DNA from: Gemmatimonadota bacterium
GTDB taxonomy: Bacteria; Gemmatimonadota; Gemmatimonadetes; Palauibacterales; Palauibacteraceae
Direction of reading: 5' to 3'
Length of the DNA: 38,031 nt
Assembly (NCBI GenBank): GCA_022825725.1
Contig: JAJDWE010000080.1
Location: 1 to 38,031 of the forward strand
Shown here one piece after another: positions 27,450 to 36,718 of the stretch. The translations under genes were made by a program, and so were the position numbers. Positions within the stretch are counted from its first letter, which is position 1. Each line of letters begins with the position of its first letter. Under the pieces are notes generated by a model. That model saw nothing but the letters and a program-made list of their open reading frames with translations. It was not told the DNA's origin and searched no databases.

Positions 27450-29033
27450 ATGAATCGTTCTTCCTCTCGCTTCGTCGTGCGCGGGGCGAAGTTGCCGGCT
27501 GCGCTCCTTCTCGCGCTGGGCGTCGGGGGTGCGTCGGGCGCCTGCGGAAGCCCCCCGGAAGATCAGCCCGCCCCCCTCGAAGGCCCGACTCTCGTCTCCG
27601 GCACGTCGTTCGAGCGGTACGGACTTCTCGTCATTCCGCGCGACGGCGGAGTCGCGGAATTCCGTTCGATCGAGAGTCCGTCCACCGTGCGCTGGACCGG
27701 ACGCCTGTCGCTTGAAGGCGTCACGGCGGCCCATTCGCTCGGTTCGGCCGCCGTGCTGCGGCGGGGGAGGCAGCTTCGCCTCTACACGACCTCGCCGGTG
27801 GAGGCCGAGACCCCGCTTCCCGACGCACCCGCCGAGGCGCGCTGGATCCCGTCTCCCGCCGGGGGCGCCTTCGTGTCCGGGGACCGGATCCTCGCCGTCA
27901 CCCTTACCGGCACCGCGGAGGTCACGGCCGACGGTGCCGTGCACTGGGCGGCCCCCGCCGCCGGAGATCGGGTCGTCGCCCTCGTCGAAGGCGCGGAGGG
28001 AGCTGAACTCGCCGTATGGGAAGCCGGGGAATCGCGGCCCGCAACGACCCGGGCGGTCGGCACGAGAGGCCCCGTCGCGCTCGCGGGCTGGGGTCGGACG
28101 ATCGTGACGGCGTCCGGGGATGGCCGGGGACTCACGGAGTGGTCGATACCCGGGCTCGAGTCGGCCGAAGGGGCGGAGATCGGCGGCGCGCCGTCGGCTC
28201 TGGCCATCTCCCCCTCGCAGCACCGCGTGTTCGCGGCGTCGGTCGACCGGCCGCGCTTCACGGTCATCGATCGCTACGACTGGCGCGAACTCGGGTCCTC
28301 GCGGCTGGAGGCGCCCCTCGAGGCGTTGCGGCCCGGCATGACGGGAGACCGGCTTGTCGCCTGGGATGGCTCGAACGCGTGGTCCGCGAGGGCGGGGGAA
28401 GCCGGTTTGGACGCAGTGCCGGGACAGTGGCGGGAGGACCTGCCGCTCGCGCTTCCGGGTGGCGCGGTCCTGGTGTCTGCGGAGAGCGGCCTCGGCCTCC
28501 TTCGCCCGGACGGCGGAGTCGCCGCCGTCGAGGGCCCCGCCGACGCCTGGTGGCTCCCGTTCCGATGGGGACGCCGCCTGCCCGTCGCGTCCGCCGCCGT
28601 CGTGCCGGAGGACACGCTGGAAGATGCCGAGGAGGCGCTGGACGCACTCGCCGACAGCGTTCCGCCCGGTCGCCGCATCGGACTGTTGACGGTGGGGAGG
28701 GTCGGGAGGATGTCGGACGGGAGCCCGGCACTCCTCGATGATCTCGCGCCCGCTCCGCTGCCGGAGCTCCCCGGCGGCTTCTACGCCGTCGCGCTCTCGT
28801 CGCGGCAGGCAGCGGCGCTCGGGCAGATGCGCGAACTCCTCGACGCCTCGGGCTACTCGACGCACGTACTGCGGCGGGTGGATGAGGCGGGCGAGATGTG
28901 GCATCGGCTCCTCGTCGGCCCGTACGAGACGCAATCCGACGCGGAGGGCGCGGTACTCGAGTTGCGGCGGGAGAGAGGGATCGACGCGTGGATTCACGAG
29001 GAGGGAGATGAGGCGATGAGGCGGGGCCCGTGA
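27450..29033 (+). CDS. Possible lipoprotein with beta-propeller-like middle and C-terminal SPOR domain
   Basis: A 527-residue exported protein. The N-terminus has basic residues (RFVVRGAKLP), a hydrophobic stretch (ALLLALGVGGASGA) and then Cys in GACGSPP, so a lipoprotein signal is plausible. However, the residue three before Cys is Ser, not the usual Leu. Residues ~50-360 contain repeated short strands (LAISPSQHRVFAASVDRPRF, VALAGWGRTIVTASGDGRGL) that look like a quinoprotein/WD-like propeller. Residues ~443-520 are a SPOR domain (GGFYAVALSSRQAAALGQMRELLDASGY, WHRLLVGPYETQSDAEGAV), which binds septal peptidoglycan stripped of stem peptides. ATG 27450 with GGAGGG close before it is preferred over an in-frame GTG at 27393. 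Its stop overlaps the next SPOR gene. Confidence 0.75.
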   Translation: MNRSSSRFVVRGAKLPAALLLALGVGGASGACGSPPEDQPAPLEGPTLVSGTSFERYGLLVIPRDGGVAEFRSIESPSTVRWTGRLSLEGVTAAHSLGSAAVLRRGRQLRLYTTSPVEAETPLPDAPAEARWIPSPAGGAFVSGDRILAVTLTGTAEVTADGAVHWAAPAAGDRVVALVEGAEGAELAVWEAGESRPATTRAVGTRGPVALAGWGRTIVTASGDGRGLTEWSIPGLESAEGAEIGGAPSALAISPSQHRVFAASVDRPRFTVIDRYDWRELGSSRLEAPLEALRPGMTGDRLVAWDGSNAWSARAGEAGLDAVPGQWREDLPLALPGGAVLVSAESGLGLLRPDGGVAAVEGPADAWWLPFRWGRRLPVASAAVVPEDTLEDAEEALDALADSVPPGRRIGLLTVGRVGRMSDGSPALLDDLAPAPLPELPGGFYAVALSSRQAAALGQMRELLDASGYSTHVLRRVDEAGEMWHRLLVGPYETQSDAEGAVLELRRERGIDAWIHEEGDEAMRRGP

Positions 29034-30598
29034 GCGCCGCCGCCGCCCCGTTCACGTGGGAGCTGCCCGCGGATGCGCGGATCGTGGCCCTCGTCTCCGA
29101 GCGTTCGGAGGCCGGGCGGAGCGCGACGGTCGTCGATGCGATCGCGACCTCCATCGCCCGCCGCCGGGGGCGGACGCTCGTCCTGAACTCCGAATCCGCG
29201 CCGTCGCCCCTCGATGAGCTGGCCGGCGCGCCCGAACAGGCCGAGTCCCGCGGCATGGCGGAGTTCCTCGCGGGCCAGACCCGACTTGCCCGCGTGGCCG
29301 TGCGGCGTGCGGACTGTCCCTATATTTACCTGCCGGCGGGACAGGTGCCGGAAGGCGTCGTCGGTCTGCTGGAATCGCCCGCGCTCGCGCGCTTCGTTTC
29401 CCGCGTGAAGGAGGAGGACGGGACGCTCTTCATCGTCATGTCCGAACGCGGGCAGCCCTCCCCCGGTCTGCTCGATCTCATCGACGGGTACATCGCCATG
29501 GGAAGCGTTCCCCCCGAGGATCACGGCATGCCGTGCTACGGCCACGTGCCCTTCGAGTCGAGCGTGGCGCCCACACCGGCCCTGGAGCCCGCGCCGGAGC
29601 CGGCGTCCGAGCCGGAGCCCGAACCCGAGGCCGTGGAGGACCCAGCCGAGTTCCAGCCGGACCCCGCGCCCACGCCGGCCATCGAGCCCGAGTCCGAGCC
29701 CGCCGCGGCTCCGACGGACTCTCCGCCAGCGCCAGGGAGAGCCCGGGGCCGCCGCCCGCGTGGGCCGCTCGTCGCGGCGCTGGTGATCGCGGCGTTGGCG
29801 GTCGGAAACTGGTGGGCGTACAGGAACGGGTGGTTCGACAACGCGATCTCCCGTGTCGGGTCGATGATCGCGGCCCGGAATGAGGCTCCTGCGGCGGCTC
29901 CGGCGGAGGTTCCGGCGGCGGAGGTTCCGGCGGCGGAGGCGACGCCCGTAGGTGACGACCCGGCCGCTCAAGACCCGGCCGCGCCGACGGACCTGCCGGA
30001 GGGCGCCGCGCTGACGGATCCGCCGGAGATCACCGCGCCGGCCTCCATTCCGCCGCCGCCGGACGAGTCTGCGGTCGCAGCCGCCTTCGAGTCGGCCGCC
30101 GAACGGCCGTACTCCGTCCTCCTCGGGAGCTTCAGCGATCCAGCCGAGGCGGCGGGGCGCGTGGCGGAAATCCGGACGCTTCACGGAGGCGTGCTGTACT
30201 TCATGGCCCCCACCACGATCCGGGAGGTCCGGTACCAGCGGATTCTCGCCGGGGCCGTCGCGAGCGAGTCGGAGGCTTCCGCCCTCATGGACGAACTCGC
30301 GGCCGTGGGCGTGGCCGAGGAGGCGAACGCATGGCTCCTACGTCCCGTGCGGCTCGCGTACGATCTCGGCGTGTTCGCGGATCGCGGGGAGATGGAGGCG
30401 CGGATCGCCGAACTCGCGTCGCTCGGCATCCCCGCGTACAGCCTGGAGACGGCGCTCGACGACATGCCGGTCTTCAGGGTGTACGGCGGCGCGTACGAGA
30501 ACGAGGAGGCGGCCGCCCCCATGAGCGATGCACTGGACGCCGCCGGCGAAAGCGCGACGCTCGTCGTGAGGCGCGGCGCCACTCCTTCAACCCCCTGA
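29030..30598 (+). CDS. Membrane protein with degenerate MinD/CapB-like domain and two SPOR domains
   Basis: A 522-residue protein starting at GTG in the previous stop. Residues ~10-170 follow the layout of MinD/CpsD-type P-loop ATPases (VALVSERSEAGRSATVVDAIA, RTLVLNSES, GMAEFLAGQT, CPYIYLPAG). The Walker lysine is missing (GRSAT, not GKST) and the DxD is gone, so ATP binding is doubtful. A Pro/Glu/Ala linker (178-240), an RGRRPRG patch and one membrane helix (VAALVIAALAVGNWWAY, about 245-261) follow. A second disordered linker leads to two SPOR-like units at about 360-428 (PYSVLLGSFSDPAEAAGRV) and 441-508 (AYDLGVFADRGEMEARIAEL). Topology: N-domain in the cytosol, SPOR domains outside. Probably a division-site or cell-wall protein; partner unknown. 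Confidence 0.7.
   Translation: MSAAAAPFTWELPADARIVALVSERSEAGRSATVVDAIATSIARRRGRTLVLNSESAPSPLDELAGAPEQAESRGMAEFLAGQTRLARVAVRRADCPYIYLPAGQVPEGVVGLLESPALARFVSRVKEEDGTLFIVMSERGQPSPGLLDLIDGYIAMGSVPPEDHGMPCYGHVPFESSVAPTPALEPAPEPASEPEPEPEAVEDPAEFQPDPAPTPAIEPESEPAAAPTDSPPAPGRARGRRPRGPLVAALVIAALAVGNWWAYRNGWFDNAISRVGSMIAARNEAPAAAPAEVPAAEVPAAEATPVGDDPAAQDPAAPTDLPEGAALTDPPEITAPASIPPPPDESAVAAAFESAAERPYSVLLGSFSDPAEAAGRVAEIRTLHGGVLYFMAPTTIREVRYQRILAGAVASESEASALMDELAAVGVAEEANAWLLRPVRLAYDLGVFADRGEMEARIAELASLGIPAYSLETALDDMPVFRVYGGAYENEEAAAPMSDALDAAGESATLVVRRGATPSTP
29894..29938 (+). repeat. 15-bp tandem repeat encoding VPAAE units
   Basis: Two exact copies of GTTCCGGCGGCGGAG at 29909-29923 and 29924-29938, preceded by a degenerate copy at 29894-29908. 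In frame they code for APAE-VPAAE-VPAAE in the periplasmic linker of the SPOR protein. The unit number is likely to vary between strains. Confidence 0.85.
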
Positions 30599-30604
30599 GC
30601 GCGC

Positions 30605-33600
30605 TTGAAGATCAAGGCTCTGACGCTGCGCGGATTCAAGTCGTTCGCCGACCGGACGCGGATCGAGCTGCACCAGGGCATCACCGCCGTCGTGGGCCCG
30701 AACGGCTGCGGAAAATCGAACCTCTCCGACGCGCTGCGCTGGGTGCTGGGAGAACAGCGTCCCACCGCCATCCGAGGGTCCCGCATGGAGGAGGCGATCT
30801 TCGGGGGCACGGAGGCGCGGCAGCCCATCCACAGGGCGGAAGTTCTGCTCGAACTCTCGAACGAGGACGGCGTGCTTCCGGTGCCGTACGCCGATGTCGC
30901 GATCGGCCGCACCGTCTACCGCGGAGGCGAGAGCGAATACACGCTCAACGGAACGGCCTGCCGGCTCAAGGACATCCTGGATCTGTGCCGGGACACCGGG
31001 CTGGGCTCGAACGCCTACGCGATGATCGAAGGCCGCATGGTCGATGCGATCCTCTCGGACCGCGCCGAGGAGCGCCGGACGCTGTTCGAGGAAGCGGCGG
31101 GGATCGGCCGCTACAAGGACCGCCGCCGGATCGCGACCCGCCGGCTCGAACAGGCGGACAGCGATCTGCAGCGGCTCGAGGACGTGCTGATCGAGGTGGG
31201 GTCCAAGGTCCGCTCGCTCGCGCAACAGCGCGGACGGGCGGAGCGCCACGCGAAGCTTCGAGCGCGGCTCCTGCAACTCGAGATCGCCGTCGCGGACGCC
31301 CGACTCGAGGAGACGACCCGGCGGCTGGCCGAGGCACGCGCGGAACTCGAGCGCCTCGAGCCGGACGCGGGGCCGGACCATGTGGATCTGGGTACGGCGG
31401 AGACCCGGGCAGAAACGCTTCGCCTGGAGTACACGGACATGGAGCGGGAACGGGCCGGTCTCGCGCGAAGCCTCGAGGAGGCCCGGCGCGCCGTGGAGGA
31501 GCAGGAGCGCACGCGCCTTCTGGCCGGGGCGAGAGCATCGAGCGCGCGCGACCGGCTGACGACCCTCGAGGAGGAGGTGCGCCGGAACGAACGCCGGCGC
31601 GAGGATGTCCGGGAGCGGGTGGAGGAAGCGCGGTCGGCACTGAAGGAAGGGCAGTCGCTCGCTGCCGAGGGCGCCGCCGAAGCGGCTCAACTCAAGCTTC
31701 GGGCGGAGGCTCTGGCCGAGACGGCCCGCGATGCCGCGCGTGAGCGCGATGACGCGAGGGATGTGCTCGAGGAAGCGCGCCGCGAGGTGGAACGCTGGCG
31801 GCTCGAACTCAGCGTCAAGGAGGTCCGGGCCCGCGACCGCAGCGAGGAACTCGAACGCCGGCGGCCCGCACTCGATGCGCTCGCGGTCCAGGAGGACGGA
31901 CTCCGGGCGGAGGCGGAGAGTGCGTCGGAACGCGAGGCGCAGGCGGACCGGACTCTGGAGGAGGCGCGCGACCGGCTGCGAACGGCGCGTGACGCCGCGT
32001 CCTCCGCGGACGGGGCGCTGAGTCGAGCCCGCGAGGAAGCGGCCGACCTCGAGGGACGCCTCGCCGCCGCGCGCGCCCGCGCCTCGAATCTCGGGTCTCT
32101 GGTGGGGTCGAGCGCCCTCCTCCCCGAGGCCGTGGCCCAACTGCTGGAGGACCGGAGCGCGATCCCCGGGCTCCACGGCGCGCTGTCGGAGTTCATGGAA
32201 GTGTCCGCTCCGTGGGCAGCGGCGGTCGAGTCTCAGCTCGGCCCGTACCTGCACGGCGTCGTCGTGAGCGACGGGGCCGCGGTGCGGGCGGTCGAGGCGT
32301 GGCTCGCACGGCGGGACGGCGAGGAGGGCATCCTGGTGCTCCCGCTCGATCCGGGCCCGCTCCCGGGACCGGCGGAGGCCGACGCGCCGCTCACGCGACA
32401 CGTCGACGCGAAGGGGGCCGGCGCGGTCTGGGTGAAGGCGCTTCTCGCCGGCATCGAAGTCACGTCAGACGGTGAGCCGACGCCGCGGCCGCACCCCTGG
32501 GTGGATCCCGAGGGGCGGCGCCAGGATCGCTGGGGCGGGATCTACGTGGGAGGGGCGACCTCGGAGGGACTTCTGAGCCGGCGAGCCGAACTTCGGGCGC
32601 TACGGGCGGAAGTCGATGCGCTGGAAGCGGATCGCGCGCGGTCGCGGGAGGCGGCGAAGGAGTTGGGGGCCGGCGCCGCCGAGGCGCTCGCGCAGGTAAG
32701 CGCCCTGCAGCGCTCGGTGTCCGACGCCGAGTCGACCCGCCGCGAGGCCGAAGCCGACCGGACCTCCGCCGAGGCGCGGCTCGTCCGGCTGGACGACGAG
32801 CGTCGCGAACTCGCCGGCCGCATCGAACAGCTGGAAGCGTTCAGCGACGATGAGGTGTCGCTCTCGGCGGATGAGGGCGCGCGCGCCGACGAACTCGACC
32901 GGAGGGTCTCGCGGTTGTCCTCCGCATACGCGGACGCGCGAGAGAGGGCCGAAGCCGCCCGCGCCGCCGCCGACGCGGGAAAGGCCGAACTGCACGACGC
33001 GGAGCTGGCGCAGGCGCGGCGGGAGGCCGAGGTCGAGAACCGGCGCGGAGTGGAGGGCCGCCTCGCGGAGGCCGCCGACGACGCGGAGGAGCGGTCGCGG
33101 TCACTGACGCGCGAGGTGGACGGGCTCCACGCGTCGATCGCGGACAGCGAGGCGCAATCGGAGGAGGTCGAAGCGTCCATCGGCGCCGCGCTCGAAACGA
33201 GAACGCGGCGCGAAGCGGATCTCGCCGCGCTGGAGCGACGAATCGCCGAACGCCGCGGACGACTGGACAGACTCGAATCGGAGCTGAGCGAGGCGCGGCG
33301 GCGCGAGCGCGAGCGCGTGGAGGCCCGGCATCGGCTCGAACTGGAAGTCACGCAGCTGGAGGCCGGGGAGTCCGCGATTCGGGGCCGCGTGGAAGCGGAG
33401 TGGGACGCGCCGCTCGCCGAACTCCGCGAGCGCGTCGACCCCGTCGACGACGCGGCGCCCGCCGAGTGGGAACCGGAGCTCGAGCGCGTGCGGCGCTCCA
33501 TCGCCCGCATCGGCCCGGTCAACCTCCTCGCGCAGCAGGAATACGAGGAAGAACAGCAGCGTCTCGAATTTCTGACGGGACAGCGCGACGACCTGACCCG

Positions 33601-34120
33601 CGCGCGCGACGACCTCCGCACCTCGATCCGCCGGATCAACCGCGAGGCGACCTCCGCGCTCATGGAGACGTTCGAGCAGGTGAGGACGAACTTCCACCGC
33701 ACCTTCGACTCCCTCTTCGAAGGCGGACAGTGCGACCTCCGGTTCGAGAATCCCGACGACGCCCTGGATTCCCCGATCGAGATCTCGGCCAGCCCCCGCG
33801 GCAAGAAGACGCAACGGATTCACCTGCTCTCCGGCGGTGAACGGGCCCTGACCGCGCTTGCCCTGCTGTTCGCGATCTACCTCGCGAAGCCGAGCCCGTT
33901 CTGCCTGCTGGACGAGGTCGACGCGCCGCTCGACGAGACGAACATCCTGCGGTTCGTCGGCATGTTGAAGGAATTCAAGGAGGAGACGCAGTTCATCGTC
34001 ATCACCCACAATCCGCGGACCATCGAGAACGCCGACTGGATCTACGGCGTGACGATGCAGGAGGCGGGCGTCTCCTCGATCGTCGGCGTGGAGTTCAACT
34101 CCGCCACGCAGGTGGCGTGA
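30605..34120 (+). CDS. smc: Chromosome segregation protein SMC
   Basis: A condensin subunit of 1171 residues. The N-terminal head has KIKALTLRGFKSFADRT and Walker A GPNGCGKSN (31-39), then RGSRMEEAIFGG and the Q-loop region. The first coiled coil runs to about residue 500. The hinge (about 518-665) contains IPGLHGALSEFMEV and QLGPYLHGVVVSD. The second coiled coil runs to about 950. The C-terminal head has INLL-type IGPVNLLAQQEYEEEQQR, signature LLSGGERALTALALLFA, Walker B FCLLDEVDAPLD and the D/H-loop VITHNPRTIENAD. Start is TTG at 30605, the only possible codon before the conserved N-terminus. It lies six bases after the upstream stop, in the same frame, and has no Shine-Dalgarno I can see. 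The last bases overlap the hydrolase GTG. scpA/scpB are not in the window. Confidence 0.97.
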   Translation: MKIKALTLRGFKSFADRTRIELHQGITAVVGPNGCGKSNLSDALRWVLGEQRPTAIRGSRMEEAIFGGTEARQPIHRAEVLLELSNEDGVLPVPYADVAIGRTVYRGGESEYTLNGTACRLKDILDLCRDTGLGSNAYAMIEGRMVDAILSDRAEERRTLFEEAAGIGRYKDRRRIATRRLEQADSDLQRLEDVLIEVGSKVRSLAQQRGRAERHAKLRARLLQLEIAVADARLEETTRRLAEARAELERLEPDAGPDHVDLGTAETRAETLRLEYTDMERERAGLARSLEEARRAVEEQERTRLLAGARASSARDRLTTLEEEVRRNERRREDVRERVEEARSALKEGQSLAAEGAAEAAQLKLRAEALAETARDAARERDDARDVLEEARREVERWRLELSVKEVRARDRSEELERRRPALDALAVQEDGLRAEAESASEREAQADRTLEEARDRLRTARDAASSADGALSRAREEAADLEGRLAAARARASNLGSLVGSSALLPEAVAQLLEDRSAIPGLHGALSEFMEVSAPWAAAVESQLGPYLHGVVVSDGAAVRAVEAWLARRDGEEGILVLPLDPGPLPGPAEADAPLTRHVDAKGAGAVWVKALLAGIEVTSDGEPTPRPHPWVDPEGRRQDRWGGIYVGGATSEGLLSRRAELRALRAEVDALEADRARSREAAKELGAGAAEALAQVSALQRSVSDAESTRREAEADRTSAEARLVRLDDERRELAGRIEQLEAFSDDEVSLSADEGARADELDRRVSRLSSAYADARERAEAARAAADAGKAELHDAELAQARREAEVENRRGVEGRLAEAADDAEERSRSLTREVDGLHASIADSEAQSEEVEASIGAALETRTRREADLAALERRIAERRGRLDRLESELSEARRRERERVEARHRLELEVTQLEAGESAIRGRVEAEWDAPLAELRERVDPVDDAAPAEWEPELERVRRSIARIGPVNLLAQQEYEEEQQRLEFLTGQRDDLTRARDDLRTSIRRINREATSALMETFEQVRTNFHRTFDSLFEGGQCDLRFENPDDALDSPIEISASPRGKKTQRIHLLSGGERALTALALLFAIYLAKPSPFCLLDEVDAPLDETNILRFVGMLKEFKEETQFIVITHNPRTIENADWIYGVTMQEAGVSSIVGVEFNSATQVA

Positions 34121-34956
34121 GCGAGGCGGAACCCGCGCGAGGTGCGCCGGACGGCGCGGCGGCGGATGAACTGATCGTCGTCGGGTGCGGGACCGTCGTC
34201 CCGGAAGCGGACCGGGCGGCCTCCTCCTACTGGGTCTCGTCCCCGGGCACGGAATCCGCGGCGGACACGCGCGTCCTCTTCGACTGCGGTCCCGGAGCGC
34301 TGCAGGCGCTTGCCCGGCTCGGTCTCCCGTGGGGGAGGATCACCGACCTCGCGATCTCCCACTTTCACGCGGATCACGTCGGCGCGCTCCCGGGACTTTT
34401 CTTCGCGCTGAAACACGGTCTCGCCCGGCCCCGCACCCGGCCGCTCACGGTGTGGGGGCCGGTGGGCACGCGCGGGTTCCTCCAGAAGCTTGCGGACGCC
34501 TGCGGGGACTTCGTCCTGGATCCCGGTTTCTCCGTCCTCGTCGAGGAACTCTCGCCGGGCGAGTCGCGGGAGCTCAGCGGAGGTCCGCGGCTCGAAGCCC
34601 ACAAGACGCCGCACACCGAGGAGAGCGTCGCGTGGCGGCTCGACGGCGGGGCGTTCAGCTTCGGCTACACGGGCGACACGGGACCGTCCACGGAACTGGG
34701 CTCGTTCATGCGCGGGGTGAATGCCCTCGTCTGCGAGTGCTCGTTCCCCGATTCGCAGGCGACGGACAACCACCTTTCGCCCGCCCGCGTCGCCGAGCTG
34801 GCGACCGCCGCGTCCCCGCGCCTGCTCGTGCTCACGCACATCTACCCGCACCTCCGCATGGGCCACGACGTTTCCCGTCTCGTGGCCGAGGCCGGATACG
34901 CCGGCACTACGTGCATCGCGAGGGAGGGACTCGGCGTCTCGTTGACGAACGGGTGA
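34117..34956 (+). CDS. MBL-fold metallo-hydrolase, RNase Z-like
   Basis: A 279-residue metallo-beta-lactamase-fold protein. The N-terminal strand is [21 protein letters not shown], like the GTG-S/T-P motif of RNase Z. The metal site is [16 protein letters not shown] (HxHxDH). Further on are [14 protein letters not shown], then [10 protein letters not shown] with the bridging Asp, [23 protein letters not shown], and LTHIYPH with the last His. The pattern fits the RNase Z/arylsulfatase-like subgroup, but the exosite arm of true tRNA 3' processing RNase Z is not obvious. The substrate is therefore open: tRNA 3' ends, small esters or cyclic nucleotides. It starts with GTG inside the smc stop. Confidence 0.85.
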   Translation: MSEAEPARGAPDGAAADELIVVGCGTVVPEADRAASSYWVSSPGTESAADTRVLFDCGPGALQALARLGLPWGRITDLAISHFHADHVGALPGLFFALKHGLARPRTRPLTVWGPVGTRGFLQKLADACGDFVLDPGFSVLVEELSPGESRELSGGPRLEAHKTPHTEESVAWRLDGGAFSFGYTGDTGPSTELGSFMRGVNALVCECSFPDSQATDNHLSPARVAELATAASPRLLVLTHIYPHLRMGHDVSRLVAEAGYAGTTCIAREGLGVSLTNG

Positions 34957-35068
34957 CGCCAGTGGAGTATCCTGCTCCTGCCGGCGCCGCGGTGAGCGGA
35001 CCGGAGAGTCACGGCCCTGCCGCGCCGCGGGCGCGCGCGACGGGCGAAAGTCACTCACAGGGGGAACG

Positions 35069-36112
35069 ATGCTGGTGGTCATGAAGCACGGCGCCACGGA
35101 CGGGCAGGTCGAGGAGGTGGTCCGCGCGATAGAGGACATGGGGTATCGGGCCCGGCCGATGCCGGGCGCCCAGCGCACGACCGTGGGCCTGGTCGGCAAC
35201 GATGGGCGCGTCGAGGAGAGCCGGCTCGTGGGGATCGAGGGCGTGCTCCGCGTCATCCACGTATCGCCGCCGTACAAGCAGGTCAGCCGGGAATGGTGGC
35301 CCGAGGACACGATCGTCGAGCTGCCCAACGGCGTGCGGATCGGCGAGCAGGACATCGTCGTCATGGCCGGTCCGTGCTCGGTGGAATCGCGCGAACAGAT
35401 TCTGGAGACCGCGCACCGGGTCGCGGAAGCAGGGGCGACCGCGCTGCGCGGTGGAGCCTTCAAGCCGCGGACCTCACCCTATTCCTTCCAGGGGCTGGGG
35501 GAAGAGGGGCTGCAGTTGCTCGCCCGCGCGCGGGAGGAGACGGGCCTCGCGGTCGTCACCGAGGCGCTGGACACCGAGAGCATGGGCCTCGTCGCCGAAT
35601 ACGCCGACGTCATCCAGATCGGCGCGCGGAACATGCAGAACTACTCGCTGCTGCGGGCGGCGGGCCGCGCCGGCAAGCCGGTCCTCCTCAAGCGGGGGAT
35701 GTCCGCGACGATCAAGGAGCTGCTGCTCGCCGCGGAGTACATCGTGGCTGAGGGGGAGTCGCGCGTGATGCTGTGCGAGCGCGGCGTCCGCAACTTCGAC
35801 ACCCACGCGCGGAACCTGTTCGACCTCACCGCCATCGTGACGATCCACGAGTTGTCGCACCTTCCGATCGTCGCGGACCCCAGCCACGGCACGGGGGCCC
35901 GGTCGAAGGTCGGCCCGATGGCCCGCGCCGCCGTCGCGGCGGGCGCGGACGCGCTCATCCTCGAAGTCCATCCCGATCCCCCGACCGCGGCGTCGGACGG
36001 CCAGCAGTCTCTCACCTTCGAGCAGTTCGACGCACTGATGGTCGAGCTTCACGCGATCGCGGACGCCATCGGCCGGCGGATCGCGCGCGCTCCGGTCCCC
36101 GCCCACGGCTGA
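35069..36112 (+). CDS. aroF: 3-deoxy-7-phosphoheptulonate synthase (type I-beta DAHP synthase)
   Basis: First step of aromatic amino-acid synthesis, joining PEP and erythrose 4-phosphate. Residues 1-70 form the N-terminal ferredoxin-like regulatory domain found in the Thermotoga type ([20 protein letters not shown]). The barrel carries [84 protein letters not shown] and [16 protein letters not shown]. The metal and PEP-binding residues therefore look intact. No chorismate mutase domain is fused. ATG 35069 has GGGGGAA upstream. A 112-base non-coding gap precedes it. yraN begins at its stop. Confidence 0.95.
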   Translation: MLVVMKHGATDGQVEEVVRAIEDMGYRARPMPGAQRTTVGLVGNDGRVEESRLVGIEGVLRVIHVSPPYKQVSREWWPEDTIVELPNGVRIGEQDIVVMAGPCSVESREQILETAHRVAEAGATALRGGAFKPRTSPYSFQGLGEEGLQLLARAREETGLAVVTEALDTESMGLVAEYADVIQIGARNMQNYSLLRAAGRAGKPVLLKRGMSATIKELLLAAEYIVAEGESRVMLCERGVRNFDTHARNLFDLTAIVTIHELSHLPIVADPSHGTGARSKVGPMARAAVAAGADALILEVHPDPPTAASDGQQSLTFEQFDALMVELHAIADAIGRRIARAPVPAHG

Positions 36113-36500
36113 CGGGACCGGGGGCGCCCGGCCCTCGACGAAGCGCGGCCTCGGCAGCCTCGGCGAGCGAATCGCCGCGCGCCACCTGGCGGACGCGGGA
36201 TACGAGATCCTCGACCGCAACTGGCGCGTGGGGCGGCTGGAGATCGATCTCGTCATCAGGGACGGAGACACGGTGGCCTTCGTCGAGGTGAAGACGCGCC
36301 GCCCCGGCGTGCAGGCGCCCGAGGAGGCGCTCTCCCGCGCCCAGCGGGGCAGGATCCGCCGCGCGGCCGGAGCGTGGCTCAGCCGCCATCCCGGCGTCGC
36401 CGCGGAGGCCCGCTTCGACATCGTCGCGGTGGAGGTCGATCGCCGCGGAACGTCCCGGGTCCGGCACATCCCGGAAGCCTTCTACGGCGACGACGCATGA
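36111..36500 (+). CDS. yraN: YraN/UPF0102-type endonuclease-like protein (start codon unclear)
   Basis: A small Holliday-junction-resolvase-like nuclease fold. The frame reads RGLGSLGERIAARHLADAG, YEILDRNWRVGRLEIDLVI, then FVEVKTRRPGVQAPEEAL and HPGVAAEARFDIVAVEV, matching the family to its start. The catalytic E...D...ExK acids (E in GRLEIDL, the D, and E/K in VEVK) are all present. The frame is open from 36039 but has no ATG, GTG or TTG before GTG 36228. Starting there would delete the first ~39 residues, including the conserved GERIAARHLADAG. The listed start is the first codon after the aroF stop and is only a marker. ACG at 36105 or another non-standard codon may be used. Function in the cell is not established for the family. 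Confidence 0.8.
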   Translation, partial: DGTGGARPSTKRGLGSLGERIAARHLADAGYEILDRNWRVGRLEIDLVIRDGDTVAFVEVKTRRPGVQAPEEALSRAQRGRIRRAAGAWLSRHPGVAAEARFDIVAVEVDRRGTSRVRHIPEAFYGDDA

Positions 36501-36533
36501 CGGTTTTTTCTGGCCGCTGCCCCTGCGGGCCGA

Positions 36534-36542
36534 TAAGATAAT
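36534..36542 (+). promoter_or_regulatory. -10 element of the SRP RNA promoter
   Basis: TAAGAT (36534-36539) and the overlapping GATAAT (36537-36542) are A/T-rich hexamers set 4-10 bases before the RNA helix begins. No good -35 lies at 16-18 bases. The first hexamer gives a start near 36546, which fits the RNA end. Confidence 0.4.
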
Positions 36543-36543
36543 G

Positions 36544-36641
36544 GTGCCCCAGGCCCGTGGGGCCGGAGCGCGTAAATCCCGTCAGGACCGTGAAGGTAGC
36601 AGCGGTAAGCGTGTGACGGTCGCCACGGCCCGCCTGGGGTC
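36544..36641 (+). ncRNA. ffs: Signal recognition particle RNA, small bacterial (4.5S) type
   Basis: The RNA part of the signal recognition particle, binding Ffh for co-translational membrane targeting. The conserved tip is plain: GTCAGGACCG (36581-36590), TGAAGG, TAGCAGCGGTAAG, the family's GGAA-type tetraloop and asymmetric A-C internal loop. The ends close into a long rod: CCCCAGG (36547-36553) with CCTGGGG (36633-36639), and CCGTGG (36555-36560) with CCACGG (36623-36628). Length about 98 bases is right for the short form. A perfect 15-base palindrome GACGCCG-G-CGGCGTC (36650-36664) follows. It lies directly upstream of dnaX, a neighbourhood often seen for ffs. Confidence 0.93.
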
Positions 36642-36718
36642 GTTCGCCCGACGCCGGCGGCGTCCTCAGACCCGAAGGAGTCGAACCCGGCCGGGGCCGT
36701 GACCCCCGGCCGACCCAG

